From JACVRM01 sp963839815 (GTDB lineage: Bacteria; Actinomycetota; Thermoleophilia; Gaiellales; Gaiellaceae), in NCBI GenBank assembly GCA_963839815.1, contig CAWIWF010000006.1, positions 868,001-932,000 on the forward strand: DNA of 64,000 nucleotides, written 5' to 3'. Numbering within the stretch: position 1 is the stretch's first letter; each line of letters begins with the position of its first letter. A program made the translations under genes and the position numbers. The notes below the pieces were generated by a model. That model worked only from the letters and a program-made list of their open reading frames with translations, searched no databases and was not told where the DNA came from. Positions 57,933 to 64,000 of this stretch are shown in pieces.

Positions 57933-58592
57933 GTGGCTGCGCCCAAGGCACCCGTGCTCAACGCGACCGGCGGCTCGTCAAAGCAGGTCACGCTCGAGGA
58001 GAGCGTCTTCGCGACCGAGACGAAGGCGCACCTCGTGCACGAGGCCGTGCGGGCGGAGCTGAACGCCCGCCGCGCAGGGACCCGCGCCGCCAAGAGCCGC
58101 GGGCTCGTCTCCGGCGGTCGTGGCAAGCCGTGGCGCCAGAAGGGCACCGGCCGCGCCCGCGCCGGCACGATCCGCGCCCCGCAGTTCACGGGCGGTGGCG
58201 TCGCCTTCCCGCCCTTGCCGCGATCCTTCGAGGTCAAGGTCAACCGCAAGGCCTGGCGCGCCGCCTTCAAGGGCGCCCTCTCCAGCCATGCGGATGCAGG
58301 CACGTTGGCACTCGTCGACGCAGCCGCCTTCGACGCGCCCTCGACGAAGCAGGCCAGGGCGGTCATCGACGGCTTCGGCAAGGAGCTGCCGCTCCTGCTC
58401 GTCGCCACCGACGACGACGAGACGGTGGTCAAGTCGTTCCGCAACCTCGTCCGCGTGCTTGTACTCGAGCCGAGCGAGGTGGAGGTCGCCTCGATCGTCT
58501 GGGCGCGCACCCTGCTCGCCACCGAGAGCGGTCTCGAGGGACTGAAGCGTCGCGCCGGGGTCACGCCGGCCGGCGGCAAGGAGGACGCATGA
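57933..58592 (+). CDS. rplD: 50S ribosomal protein L4
   Basis: A 219-residue L4 from GTG 57933, two bases after rplC: VAAPKAPVLNATGGSSKQVTLEESVFATETKAHLVHEAVRAELNARRAGTRAAKSRGLVSGGRGKPWRQKGTGRARAGTIRAPQFTGGGVAFPP. This includes the GTGRARAG..R..GGG tunnel loop. In E. coli L4 represses its own operon; no such leader is evident here. It overlaps rplW by 4 bases (ATGA). Confidence 0.97.
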   Translation: MAAPKAPVLNATGGSSKQVTLEESVFATETKAHLVHEAVRAELNARRAGTRAAKSRGLVSGGRGKPWRQKGTGRARAGTIRAPQFTGGGVAFPPLPRSFEVKVNRKAWRAAFKGALSSHADAGTLALVDAAAFDAPSTKQARAVIDGFGKELPLLLVATDDDETVVKSFRNLVRVLVLEPSEVEVASIVWARTLLATESGLEGLKRRAGVTPAGGKEDA

Positions 58593-58885
58593 GCCTCCAT
58601 CCCAACGAGGTGCTGCTCGCGCCGGTCCTCAGCGAGAAGAGCTACAGCGGCATCGACTCCGGCCGCTACTCGTTCCGCGTCCACCGCGACGCGCACAAGA
58701 CGCAGGTGCGCCAGGCCGTCGAGGAGCTTTTCGGCGTCAAGGTCGCGCGCGTGAACATCATCAAGGTGCCGGCCAAGCCGAAGCGCCGCGGCCTGATCCG
58801 GGGCGTGCGCCCCGGGTGGAAGAAGGCCGTCGTGCAGCTCCAGCCCGGCCAGGCGATCGAGATCTTCCAGGACCCGGGGGTCTGA
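58589..58885 (+). CDS. rplW: 50S ribosomal protein L23
   Basis: A 98-residue L23: MSLHPNEVLLAPVLSEKSYSGIDSGRYSFRVHRDAHKTQVRQAVEELFGVKVARVNIIKVPAKPKRRGLIRGVRPGWKKAVVQLQPGQAIEIFQDPGV. It is complete; L23 lies at the exit tunnel and binds trigger factor and SRP in other bacteria. Confidence 0.97.
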   Translation: MSLHPNEVLLAPVLSEKSYSGIDSGRYSFRVHRDAHKTQVRQAVEELFGVKVARVNIIKVPAKPKRRGLIRGVRPGWKKAVVQLQPGQAIEIFQDPGV

Positions 58886-58886
58886 G

Positions 58887-59732
58887 GTGCCCATACGCAA
58901 GTTCAAGCCGACCAGCCCCGGCCGCCGCTTCATGTCCGTCTCGACGTTCGAGGAGGTCACGAAGACGGAGCCGGAGAAGAGCCTGCTCGAGCCCGTCAAG
59001 AAGTCCGGCGGTCGCAACAACAACGGCCGCATCACCACCCGCCACCGCGGCGGCGGCCACAAGCGGCGCTACCGCATCATCGACTTCAAGCGGCTGAAGG
59101 ACGGCGTGCCGGCGAAGGTGGCCGCGATCGAGTACGACCCCAACCGGTCGGCGCGGATCGCGCTGCTCCACTACGCCGACGGGGCCAAGGCCTACATCCT
59201 CGCCCCGGCGCGGGTGAAGGTCGGCGCCGTCGTGGAATCGGGTCCCGCGTCGGACATCAAGCCGGGCAACGCGTTGCCGCTGCTCAACATCCCGACCGGC
59301 ACGCTCATCCACAACGTCGAGCTGAAGCCGGGCCAGGGCGGCAAGATCGCCCGCTCTGCCGGTGCCGGCGTGCAGCTGGTCGCGAAGGACGACGGCTACG
59401 GCGTGCTGCGCCTCGCCTCGGGCGAGATGCGACGCGTGCCGCTCACCTGCCGCGCCACGGTGGGGCAGGTCGGTAACGTCGACCATCAGAACATCTCCGG
59501 CGGCAAGGCCGGGCGCAGCCGCTGGCGCGGCAAGCGGCCCACCGTGCGCGGCTCGGCCATGAATCCGGTCGACCATCCGCACGGCGGCGGCGAGGGCAAG
59601 TCCAAGGGCGGCCGGCACCCGGTCACCCCGTGGGGCGTGCCGACGCTCGGCAAGCCCACCCGCCGCAAGCACAAGGAGTCCGACAAGCTGATCGTCCGGC
59701 GCAGGCGCCGGGGCAAGGAAGGCAGGCGCTAG
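58887..59732 (+). CDS. rplB: 50S ribosomal protein L2
   Basis: A 281-residue L2 from GTG 58887: PIRKFKPTSPGRRFMSVSTFEEVTKTEPEKSLL, KSGGRNNNGRITTRHRGGGHKRRYRIIDFKR, and the C-terminal catalytic-centre region GNVDHQNISGGKAGRSRWRGKRPTVRGSAMNPVDHPHGGGEGKSKGG. The essential His in DHPHGGGEG is present. Normal length. Confidence 0.98.
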   Translation: MPIRKFKPTSPGRRFMSVSTFEEVTKTEPEKSLLEPVKKSGGRNNNGRITTRHRGGGHKRRYRIIDFKRLKDGVPAKVAAIEYDPNRSARIALLHYADGAKAYILAPARVKVGAVVESGPASDIKPGNALPLLNIPTGTLIHNVELKPGQGGKIARSAGAGVQLVAKDDGYGVLRLASGEMRRVPLTCRATVGQVGNVDHQNISGGKAGRSRWRGKRPTVRGSAMNPVDHPHGGGEGKSKGGRHPVTPWGVPTLGKPTRRKHKESDKLIVRRRRRGKEGRR

Positions 59733-59901
59733 TCATGGCAAACCCGTCCGTCACATCTCGCACTCTCCGGCGCGCTGCAGAGCGGCGCCATGCGTCGTCC
59801 TCGGTCGCCCCCGTAGCCTCTGGCTCCGAGCGCTCCCTGCGTCCTAGTCCGGCTTGCGTCTCGCAGCCGGAGACCGCGACGGGCGCCGGAGGTGAGTGCA
59901 G
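59733..59901 (+). other. Gap between rplB and rpsS with a doubtful small ORF
   Basis: The S10 operon is otherwise tightly packed, but here about 169 bases intervene. An ATG at 59735 opens a 56-codon frame (MANPSVTSRTLRRAAERRHASSSVAPVASG..) that runs 4 bases into rpsS. Its Ser/Arg-rich composition has no conserved look, so I do not call it a gene. Confidence 0.4.
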
Positions 59902-60186
59902 GTGAGCAGGTCGAGCAAGAAGGGACCGTTCGTCGAGGAGCGGCTGATGAGCCGCATCGAGGCGATGAACGCCTCCAACGAAAAGCGGATGATCCGCACC
60001 TGGTCGCGGGCCTCGACCGTCTTCCCCGACATGGTCGGCCACACGATCGCGGTGCACGACGGGCGCAAGCACGTGCCGGTCTTCGTGACGGAGCAGATGG
60101 TCGGCCACAAGCTCGGCGAGTTCGCGCCCACGCGGACGTTCCGCGGGCATGCCGGCGATCGCCAGGCGCAGGTGAAGAAGCGCTAG
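59902..60186 (+). CDS. rpsS: 30S ribosomal protein S19
   Basis: A 94-residue S19. The GTG at 59902 gives VSRSSKKGPFVEERLMSRIEAMNASNEKRMIRTWSRASTVFPDMVGHTIAVHDGRKHVPVFVTEQMVGHKLGEFAPTRTFRGHAGDRQAQVKKR, in register with the family start MSRSxKKGPFV. A GTG two codons upstream (59896) is possible but less likely. ggagg lies about 10 bases before. Confidence 0.96.
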   Translation: MSRSSKKGPFVEERLMSRIEAMNASNEKRMIRTWSRASTVFPDMVGHTIAVHDGRKHVPVFVTEQMVGHKLGEFAPTRTFRGHAGDRQAQVKKR

Positions 60187-60188
60187 CG

Positions 60189-60788
60189 ATGGCTGCGACT
60201 GCCAACAAGCCTCAGGGCGCGCGCGAGGTGCGCGCCGTCGCCAAGTGGCTCCGCATCACGCCGCGGAAGGCCAGGCTGACCGTGGAGCACATCCGCGGCA
60301 GAACGGTGCCGGAGGCGCGCACGGTGCTCGCGTTCACCCAGCGAGCCGCGGCCCGCGAGGTCGAGAAGGTGCTGCGCTCAGCCGTCGCCAACGCCGAGGC
60401 GAACCACGACCTGATCGGTGACGAGCTCGTGATCGCGAGCGTCGTCGTCGACGAAGGGCCGATCATCAAGCGCTGGCGCCCGCGCGCACGAGGCCGTGCG
60501 TCGCGCATCGCCAAGCGCACCTGCCACATCACGCTCACGCTCGCTCCTGCCGACGGCAGCGCCGTGCCCGCGCCGCGTCCGCACATGGACGTTCCCGCGC
60601 AGGCGGCCGACGCAGAGCCGCAGGCCACCGGAGCCTCGAAGGAGAAGGCCGAGGCGCGGCGCGAGGAGAAGGTCGCGGCCGCGCAGGCCGGTGAGGTGTC
60701 CCCCGCCGAGGAGGCCGAGGGCGCCGCGAGCGAAGAGAAGCCGAAGCGGAGCCGCCGCAAGGCAAAGAGCGAAGGAGACGAACGCTAG
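60189..60788 (+). CDS. rplV: 50S ribosomal protein L22 with C-terminal extension
   Basis: A 199-residue L22. The core (about 1-120) has REVRAVAKWLRITPRKARLTVEHIRGRTVPEARTVLAFTQRAAAREVEKVLRSAVANAEANHDL and the beta-hairpin end GRASRIAKRTCHITLTLA. The remaining about 80 residues are a Glu/Ala/Lys-rich tail (KEKAEARREEKVAAAQAGEVSPAEEAEGAASEEKPKRSRRKAK) not found in most L22. It overlaps rpsC by one base (TAGTG). Confidence 0.96.
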   Translation: MAATANKPQGAREVRAVAKWLRITPRKARLTVEHIRGRTVPEARTVLAFTQRAAAREVEKVLRSAVANAEANHDLIGDELVIASVVVDEGPIIKRWRPRARGRASRIAKRTCHITLTLAPADGSAVPAPRPHMDVPAQAADAEPQATGASKEKAEARREEKVAAAQAGEVSPAEEAEGAASEEKPKRSRRKAKSEGDER

Positions 60789-61888
60789 TGGGCCAGAAGA
60801 TCCATCCCGGCGGCCTTCGGGTCGGCGTCATCCACGACTGGAAGTCGAACTGGTACGCGAGCCGCAAGGAGTACGCGGGGATGCTGCTCGAGGACGTCAA
60901 GATCCGCGAGCACATCTACAAGAAGCTGTCCCATGCCGGCCTGTCCGACATCCTGATTCGCAAGGACAACCAGCGGATCACGATCGACATCTACACCGCC
61001 CGGCCGGGCATCGTCATCGGCAAGTCGGGAGCCGAGGTGGACGCGCTGCGCCGCGAGGTGCACGCGCTGACGCAGAAGAACGTCCACATCAACATCAACG
61101 AGATCAAGCGGCCCGAGCTCGACGCCAAGCTCGTCGCGCAGTCGATCGCCGAGCAGCTCGAGAACCGCGTCAGCTTCAGGCGCGCGATGAAGCGCTCGCT
61201 CGCCTCCGCGATTCGCTCCGGCGCCCACGGCGTGAAGATCACCTGCGGCGGCCGGCTCGGCGGCGGCGAGATGAGCCGCTCCGAGACCTACTCCGAGGGT
61301 CGCGTGCCGCTGCACACGATCCGGGCAGACATCGACTACGGCCAGACCGAGGCCAAGACGACCTTCGGCCGTATCGGCGTCAAGGTCTGGATCAACAAGG
61401 GCGAGATCATGCCCGAGGGCTACGAGAGCGTCACCGGCCGCGACACCCGCCTCGGCGACCAGGACCAGGCGCGCCGCCGCGGCGGCGCTGCAGCAGGGCT
61501 CGCAGCCTCGCGTGAGGGCGGGCGCGGCCGCAGCCAGGACCGCGAGGGGCTCGGCCCGGTCAAGCGCCGGCGCGGCGAACGTCCGGGCGGGGGCCGCGGG
61601 CCCGGCGGCCAGCGCGGCGGCCGTGGGCGCAGCGGGGGCGGCCCGGCGCCGAACGTCGAGCGTCCGCGCACCGACGAGTCCGCCGTGTCAGCGGAAGGCC
61701 GCCAGCAGCCCCCGGTGGAGCCCGTCGTCGAGACGCCGCCGGCGCCGGTTGCCGAGGCGCCCGAGACGACGACCACCAAGCAGGTGCACGAGGAGCCCAC
61801 CAAGCTCGACCAGGCGGGCGACCCGGGAGCCGACGAGTCCGGCGGCAAGGGATCGGGCTCGTCCCCGAGCACGAAGGGCAAGAGCTAG
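60788..61888 (+). CDS. rpsC: 30S ribosomal protein S3 with long C-terminal tail
   Basis: A 366-residue S3 from GTG 60788. The core (about 1-220) has GQKIHPGGLRVGVIHDWKSNWYASRKEYAG, the KH motif ARPGIVIGKSGAEVDALRREV and LAGGEMSRSET-type GGGEMSRSETYSEGRVPLHTIRADIDYG. The last about 145 residues are low complexity: first Arg/Gly-rich (GERPGGGRGPGGQRGGRGRSGGG), then Pro/Glu/Thr-rich. S3 lines the mRNA entry channel, so the RGG-like tail could touch mRNA; that is inferred. Confidence 0.96.
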   Translation: MGQKIHPGGLRVGVIHDWKSNWYASRKEYAGMLLEDVKIREHIYKKLSHAGLSDILIRKDNQRITIDIYTARPGIVIGKSGAEVDALRREVHALTQKNVHININEIKRPELDAKLVAQSIAEQLENRVSFRRAMKRSLASAIRSGAHGVKITCGGRLGGGEMSRSETYSEGRVPLHTIRADIDYGQTEAKTTFGRIGVKVWINKGEIMPEGYESVTGRDTRLGDQDQARRRGGAAAGLAASREGGRGRSQDREGLGPVKRRRGERPGGGRGPGGQRGGRGRSGGGPAPNVERPRTDESAVSAEGRQQPPVEPVVETPPAPVAEAPETTTTKQVHEEPTKLDQAGDPGADESGGKGSGSSPSTKGKS

Positions 61889-61898
61889 GAGGCCGCTG

Positions 61899-62321
61899 GT
61901 GCTGCTCCCGAAGAAGACCAAGTTCCGCAAGACCCACCGCGGCCGGCGCTCCGGCATGTCCAAGGGGCAGACGGAGGTGCAGTTCGGCGACTTCGGCATC
62001 AAGGCGCTCGAGAACGGCTGGCTGACCAACCGTCAGATCGAGGCCGCCCGTATCGCGATGACGCGCAAGATCAAGCGTGGTGGCAAGGTCTGGATCAATA
62101 TCTTCCCGGACAAGCCGGTGACTCAGAAGCCGGCAGAGACCCGCATGGGCTCCGGCAAGGGCTCGCCCGAGCACTGGGTGGCAGTGGTCAAGCCCGGCCG
62201 GGTCATGTTCGAGCTCGCCGGTGTACCCGAGCCCCTCGCCAAGGAGGCGCTCAGGCTCGCAGGGCAGAAGCTCCCGGTGAGGACGAAGTTCGTGAAACGG
62301 GAGGCCGAGCTCTTCGAGTAG
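61899..62321 (+). CDS. rplP: 50S ribosomal protein L16
   Basis: A 140-residue L16 from GTG 61899, with aggagg at 61887-61892: VLLPKKTKFRKTHRGRRSGMSKGQTEVQFGDFGIKALENGWLTNRQIEAARIAMTRKIKRGGKVWINIFPDKPVTQKPAETRMGSGKGSPEHWVAVVKPGRVMFELAGV. It is complete; the start matches the family's MLxPKRTKFRK. Confidence 0.97.
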   Translation: MLLPKKTKFRKTHRGRRSGMSKGQTEVQFGDFGIKALENGWLTNRQIEAARIAMTRKIKRGGKVWINIFPDKPVTQKPAETRMGSGKGSPEHWVAVVKPGRVMFELAGVPEPLAKEALRLAGQKLPVRTKFVKREAELFE

Positions 62322-62380
62322 GCACCGGAGCGGCCCGCACCAAACGGCCGCGCCGCGCCTCCCAGCGCAGAGAGGACGAG

Positions 62381-62584
62381 ATGAAAGCGAGAGAACTGCA
62401 CCATCTGAGCGACCAGGAGCTGGCCGAGCGCCTTGCCGAGACGCGCCAGGAGCTCTTCAACCTGCGCTTCCAGTCGGCGACCGGTGCGCTCGAGAACCCC
62501 GCGCGCATCAAGCTCGCCAAGCGCGAGATCGCCCGCATCCTGACCGTACGCCACGAGCGCGAGCTCTCACTGGAGACACGATGA
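62381..62584 (+). CDS. rpmC: 50S ribosomal protein L29
   Basis: A 67-residue L29: MKARELHHLSDQELAERLAETRQELFNLRFQSATGALENPARIKLAKREIARILTVRHERELS. It is all helical and complete. It overlaps the rpsQ start by 4 bases (ATGA). Confidence 0.97.
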   Translation: MKARELHHLSDQELAERLAETRQELFNLRFQSATGALENPARIKLAKREIARILTVRHERELSLETR

Positions 62585-63354
62585 TGGCCAAGAAGGACGA
62601 GAAGACCGAGCAGCAGACAGACGAGGCCACCGAGGCGGTCGAGGAGACCGCCGTGGAGCCGAGCGCACCCGCAGCCATGGCTGCCGAGGCCGCCGCCGCC
62701 GACGAGGCCGCCGCCGCGGACGAGCCGCCCGTGGTCGACGCCGAGCCGGCGCCGAGCGTCGAGGCCGAGGCGGCGGCCGCGGAAGCGCCCGCCGAGGAGC
62801 CTGCGCCGGAGCTGGTCGCGGAGGCCGAGGAGGCCCCGGCCGAGCCGGAGCCTGCTGCCGAGGAGCCTGCGCCCGAGCCGGTCGCGGAGGCCGAGGAGGC
62901 CCCGGCCGAGCCCGAGCCTGCCGTTGAGGAGCCTGCCGCCGAGCCGGTCGCGGAGGCCGAGGCGCCCGCCGAGGACGCCCAGCCGGCAGCGAAGCGGAAG
63001 CGCAAGCGCCTCCCGCGCTCGCAGCGCCGCCAGCGGACGAGCCCTGTTCGGGAGCGCCCGACCGAGCGCAAGCCGATCGTGCGCGTGCCGAAGCCGGTGG
63101 GCGAGCGCGGCCGGCGCCAGGAGCGCCGCGGCGTCGTCGTGTCGGACGCCATGGACAAGACCATCGTCGTCCTCGTGGAGACGGTGAAGGCCCACCCGCG
63201 CTACAAGAAGGTGGTCCGCCACTCCGTCAAGTTCCACGCGCACGACGAGTCGAACACGGCCGGCGTGGGCGACACCGTTCGCATCGTCGAGACGCGGCCG
63301 CTGTCCAAGACCAAGAACTGGCGCCTGGCCGAGGTGCTGGAGAAGGCCCGCTAG
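62581..63354 (+). CDS. rpsQ: 30S ribosomal protein S17 with very long acidic N-terminal extension
   Basis: A 257-residue protein; S17 is usually 80-110 residues. The S17 core is at about 176-257: QERRGVVVSDAMDKTIVVLVETVKAHPRYKKVVRHSVKFHAHDESNTAGVGDTVRIVETRPLSKTKNWRLAEVLEKAR. Residues about 12-140 are an Ala/Glu/Pro-rich acidic tract with near-repeats of EEAPAEPEPAAEEPAPEPVAEA, and about 138-172 are strongly basic (KRKRKRLPRSQRRQ). The frame is open without a break from ATG 62581, which is coupled to rpmC by ATGA. GTG and other inner starts close to the core exist, so the in vivo start needs protein data. Confidence 0.93.
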   Translation: MMAKKDEKTEQQTDEATEAVEETAVEPSAPAAMAAEAAAADEAAAADEPPVVDAEPAPSVEAEAAAAEAPAEEPAPELVAEAEEAPAEPEPAAEEPAPEPVAEAEEAPAEPEPAVEEPAAEPVAEAEAPAEDAQPAAKRKRKRLPRSQRRQRTSPVRERPTERKPIVRVPKPVGERGRRQERRGVVVSDAMDKTIVVLVETVKAHPRYKKVVRHSVKFHAHDESNTAGVGDTVRIVETRPLSKTKNWRLAEVLEKAR

Positions 63355-63358
63355 GTCG

Positions 63359-63727
63359 ATGATCCAGCAGGAGTCACGTGTCCGCGTCGCCGACAACACC
63401 GGCGCCCGCGAGCTGCTCTGCATCCGCGTCATGGGCGGCTCCAAGCGCCGCTACGCACGCGTCGGCGACGTGATCGTCGGTACCGTGAAGAGCGCGACCC
63501 CACAGGGCACGGTCAAGAAAGGCGAGGTCGTGCGCGCAGTCGTCGTGCGCACGAAGAAGCCGTTCGGCCGCGACGACGGGACGCAGATCGCGTTCGACGA
63601 GAACGCTGCAGTGATCATCGACGCCGCGCAGAACCCACGCGGCACCCGCATCTTCGGGCCGGTCGCCCGCGAGCTGCGGGACCGGAACTTCATGAAGATC
63701 GTCTCGCTCGCCCCGGAGGTGCTGTAG
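63359..63727 (+). CDS. rplN: 50S ribosomal protein L14
   Basis: A 122-residue L14: MIQQESRVRVADNTGARELLCIRVMGGSKRRYARVGDVIVGTVKSATPQGTVKKGEVVRAVVVRTKKPFGRDDGTQIAFDENAAVIIDAAQNPRGTRIFGPVARELRDRNFMKIVSLAPEVL. Complete and typical. Confidence 0.98.
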   Translation: MIQQESRVRVADNTGARELLCIRVMGGSKRRYARVGDVIVGTVKSATPQGTVKKGEVVRAVVVRTKKPFGRDDGTQIAFDENAAVIIDAAQNPRGTRIFGPVARELRDRNFMKIVSLAPEVL

Positions 63728-64000
63728 ATGCCGGCCACGCCCAAGATGAGAATCCGCAAGGGAGACCTGGTGCAAGTCCTGAGCGGCAAGGACCGGGGCA
63801 AGCAGGGCCGGGTGCTCGAGGCGCGCCCCAGCGAGGGCCGGGTCGTGGTCGAGAACCTCAACGTCGTCAAGCGGCACATGAAGCCGCGGCCGATGCGCGA
63901 CCCGAGCCGGATGGGCGCCGCGCAGATCATCCCCGGCGGCGTCGTCGAGCTGCCCGCGCCGCTCCGGATCTCGAACGTCATGCTGGTCTGTCCGGTCTGT
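63728..64000 (+). CDS. rplX: 50S ribosomal protein L24, 3' end outside the window
   Basis: The first 91 codons of L24 are present: MPATPKMRIRKGDLVQVLSGKDRGKQGRVLEARPSEGRVVVENLNVVKRHMKPRPMRDPSRMGAAQIIPGGVVELPAPLRISNVMLVCPVC. It starts immediately after the rplN stop. The KOW motif (GDLVQVLSGKDRGKQGRVL) and the CPVC zinc pair are visible. The frame continues past the window end. Confidence 0.95.
   Translation, partial: MPATPKMRIRKGDLVQVLSGKDRGKQGRVLEARPSEGRVVVENLNVVKRHMKPRPMRDPSRMGAAQIIPGGVVELPAPLRISNVMLVCPVC

Overview
The window is high-GC bacterial chromosome with GC-rich third codon positions, frequent GTG starts, many ATGA/GTGA/TGATG gene overlaps and apparently near-leaderless genes. Gene content (rpmG-secE-nusG-rplKA-rplJL-rpoBC, then the str-S10-spc ribosomal clusters, beside a full PilM/N/O-type type IV pilus locus) fits a deep-branching actinobacterium of the Thermoleophilia kind. 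That placement is my inference, not a search result.

Layout. (1) 1-1.8 kb: end of a frameshifted cysteine-synthase-family gene and a geranylgeranyl-reductase-like flavoprotein. (2) 2.2-23.4 kb: a large type IV pilus region. It holds pilT-like ATPase + murein hydrolase; an operon of a PASTA-like protein, a PilW-like minor pilin and three tandem PilX-like proteins; prepilin peptidase; a membrane/thioredoxin-like protein; a pseudopilin; two nearly identical pilins; pilT-pilM-pilN-pilO-(pilP position)-pilV-like; and pilC. An S9 peptidase and a small hypothetical gene sit inside it. No pilB is present. (3) 23.5-31.6 kb: degenerate metallo-hydrolase-like protein, hydantoinase/oxoprolinase A and B, DNA glycosylase, L,D-transpeptidase, tRNA(CAU), zinc-ribbon peptide, secreted glycosidase-like protein. 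(4) 31.6-46.2 kb: rpmG-secE-nusG-rplK-rplA-rplJ-rplL, an opposing membrane glycosyltransferase-like gene, rpoB-rpoC. (5) 46.2-52.7 kb: accessory genes separated by inverted-repeat elements. (6) 52.7-64 kb: rpsL-rpsG-fusA-tuf-rpsJ-rplC-rplD-rplW-rplB-rpsS-rplV-rpsC-rplP-rpmC-rpsQ-rplN-rplX (rplX cut by the window end).

The most interesting signal is a promoter motif read directly from the DNA: T(A/C)AA, exactly 16 bases, then GCCGATAG (or a close variant). It lies just upstream of nearly every pilus transcription unit on both strands (2211, 4880, 10765, 14882-, 15365-, 15989-, 16657, 22155) and also upstream of the membrane glycosyltransferase-like gene between rplL and rpoB (37645-). This is the sigma-28/FliA/WhiG promoter type, so the scattered pilus units look like one regulon under an alternative sigma factor, with the glycosyltransferase as a candidate extra member. 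It fixes several start codons, most of which lie only 7-17 bases past the -10 element.

Other notable structure: about 267-bp MITE-like elements with long terminal inverted repeats; a dispersed 22-bp palindrome, also found twice between rpmG and secE; a 141-bp tandem repeat ahead of rpsL; five apparent +1 frameshifts confined to the first 10 kb; an S17 protein with a very long acidic N-terminal extension; and a large insertion in RpoC.
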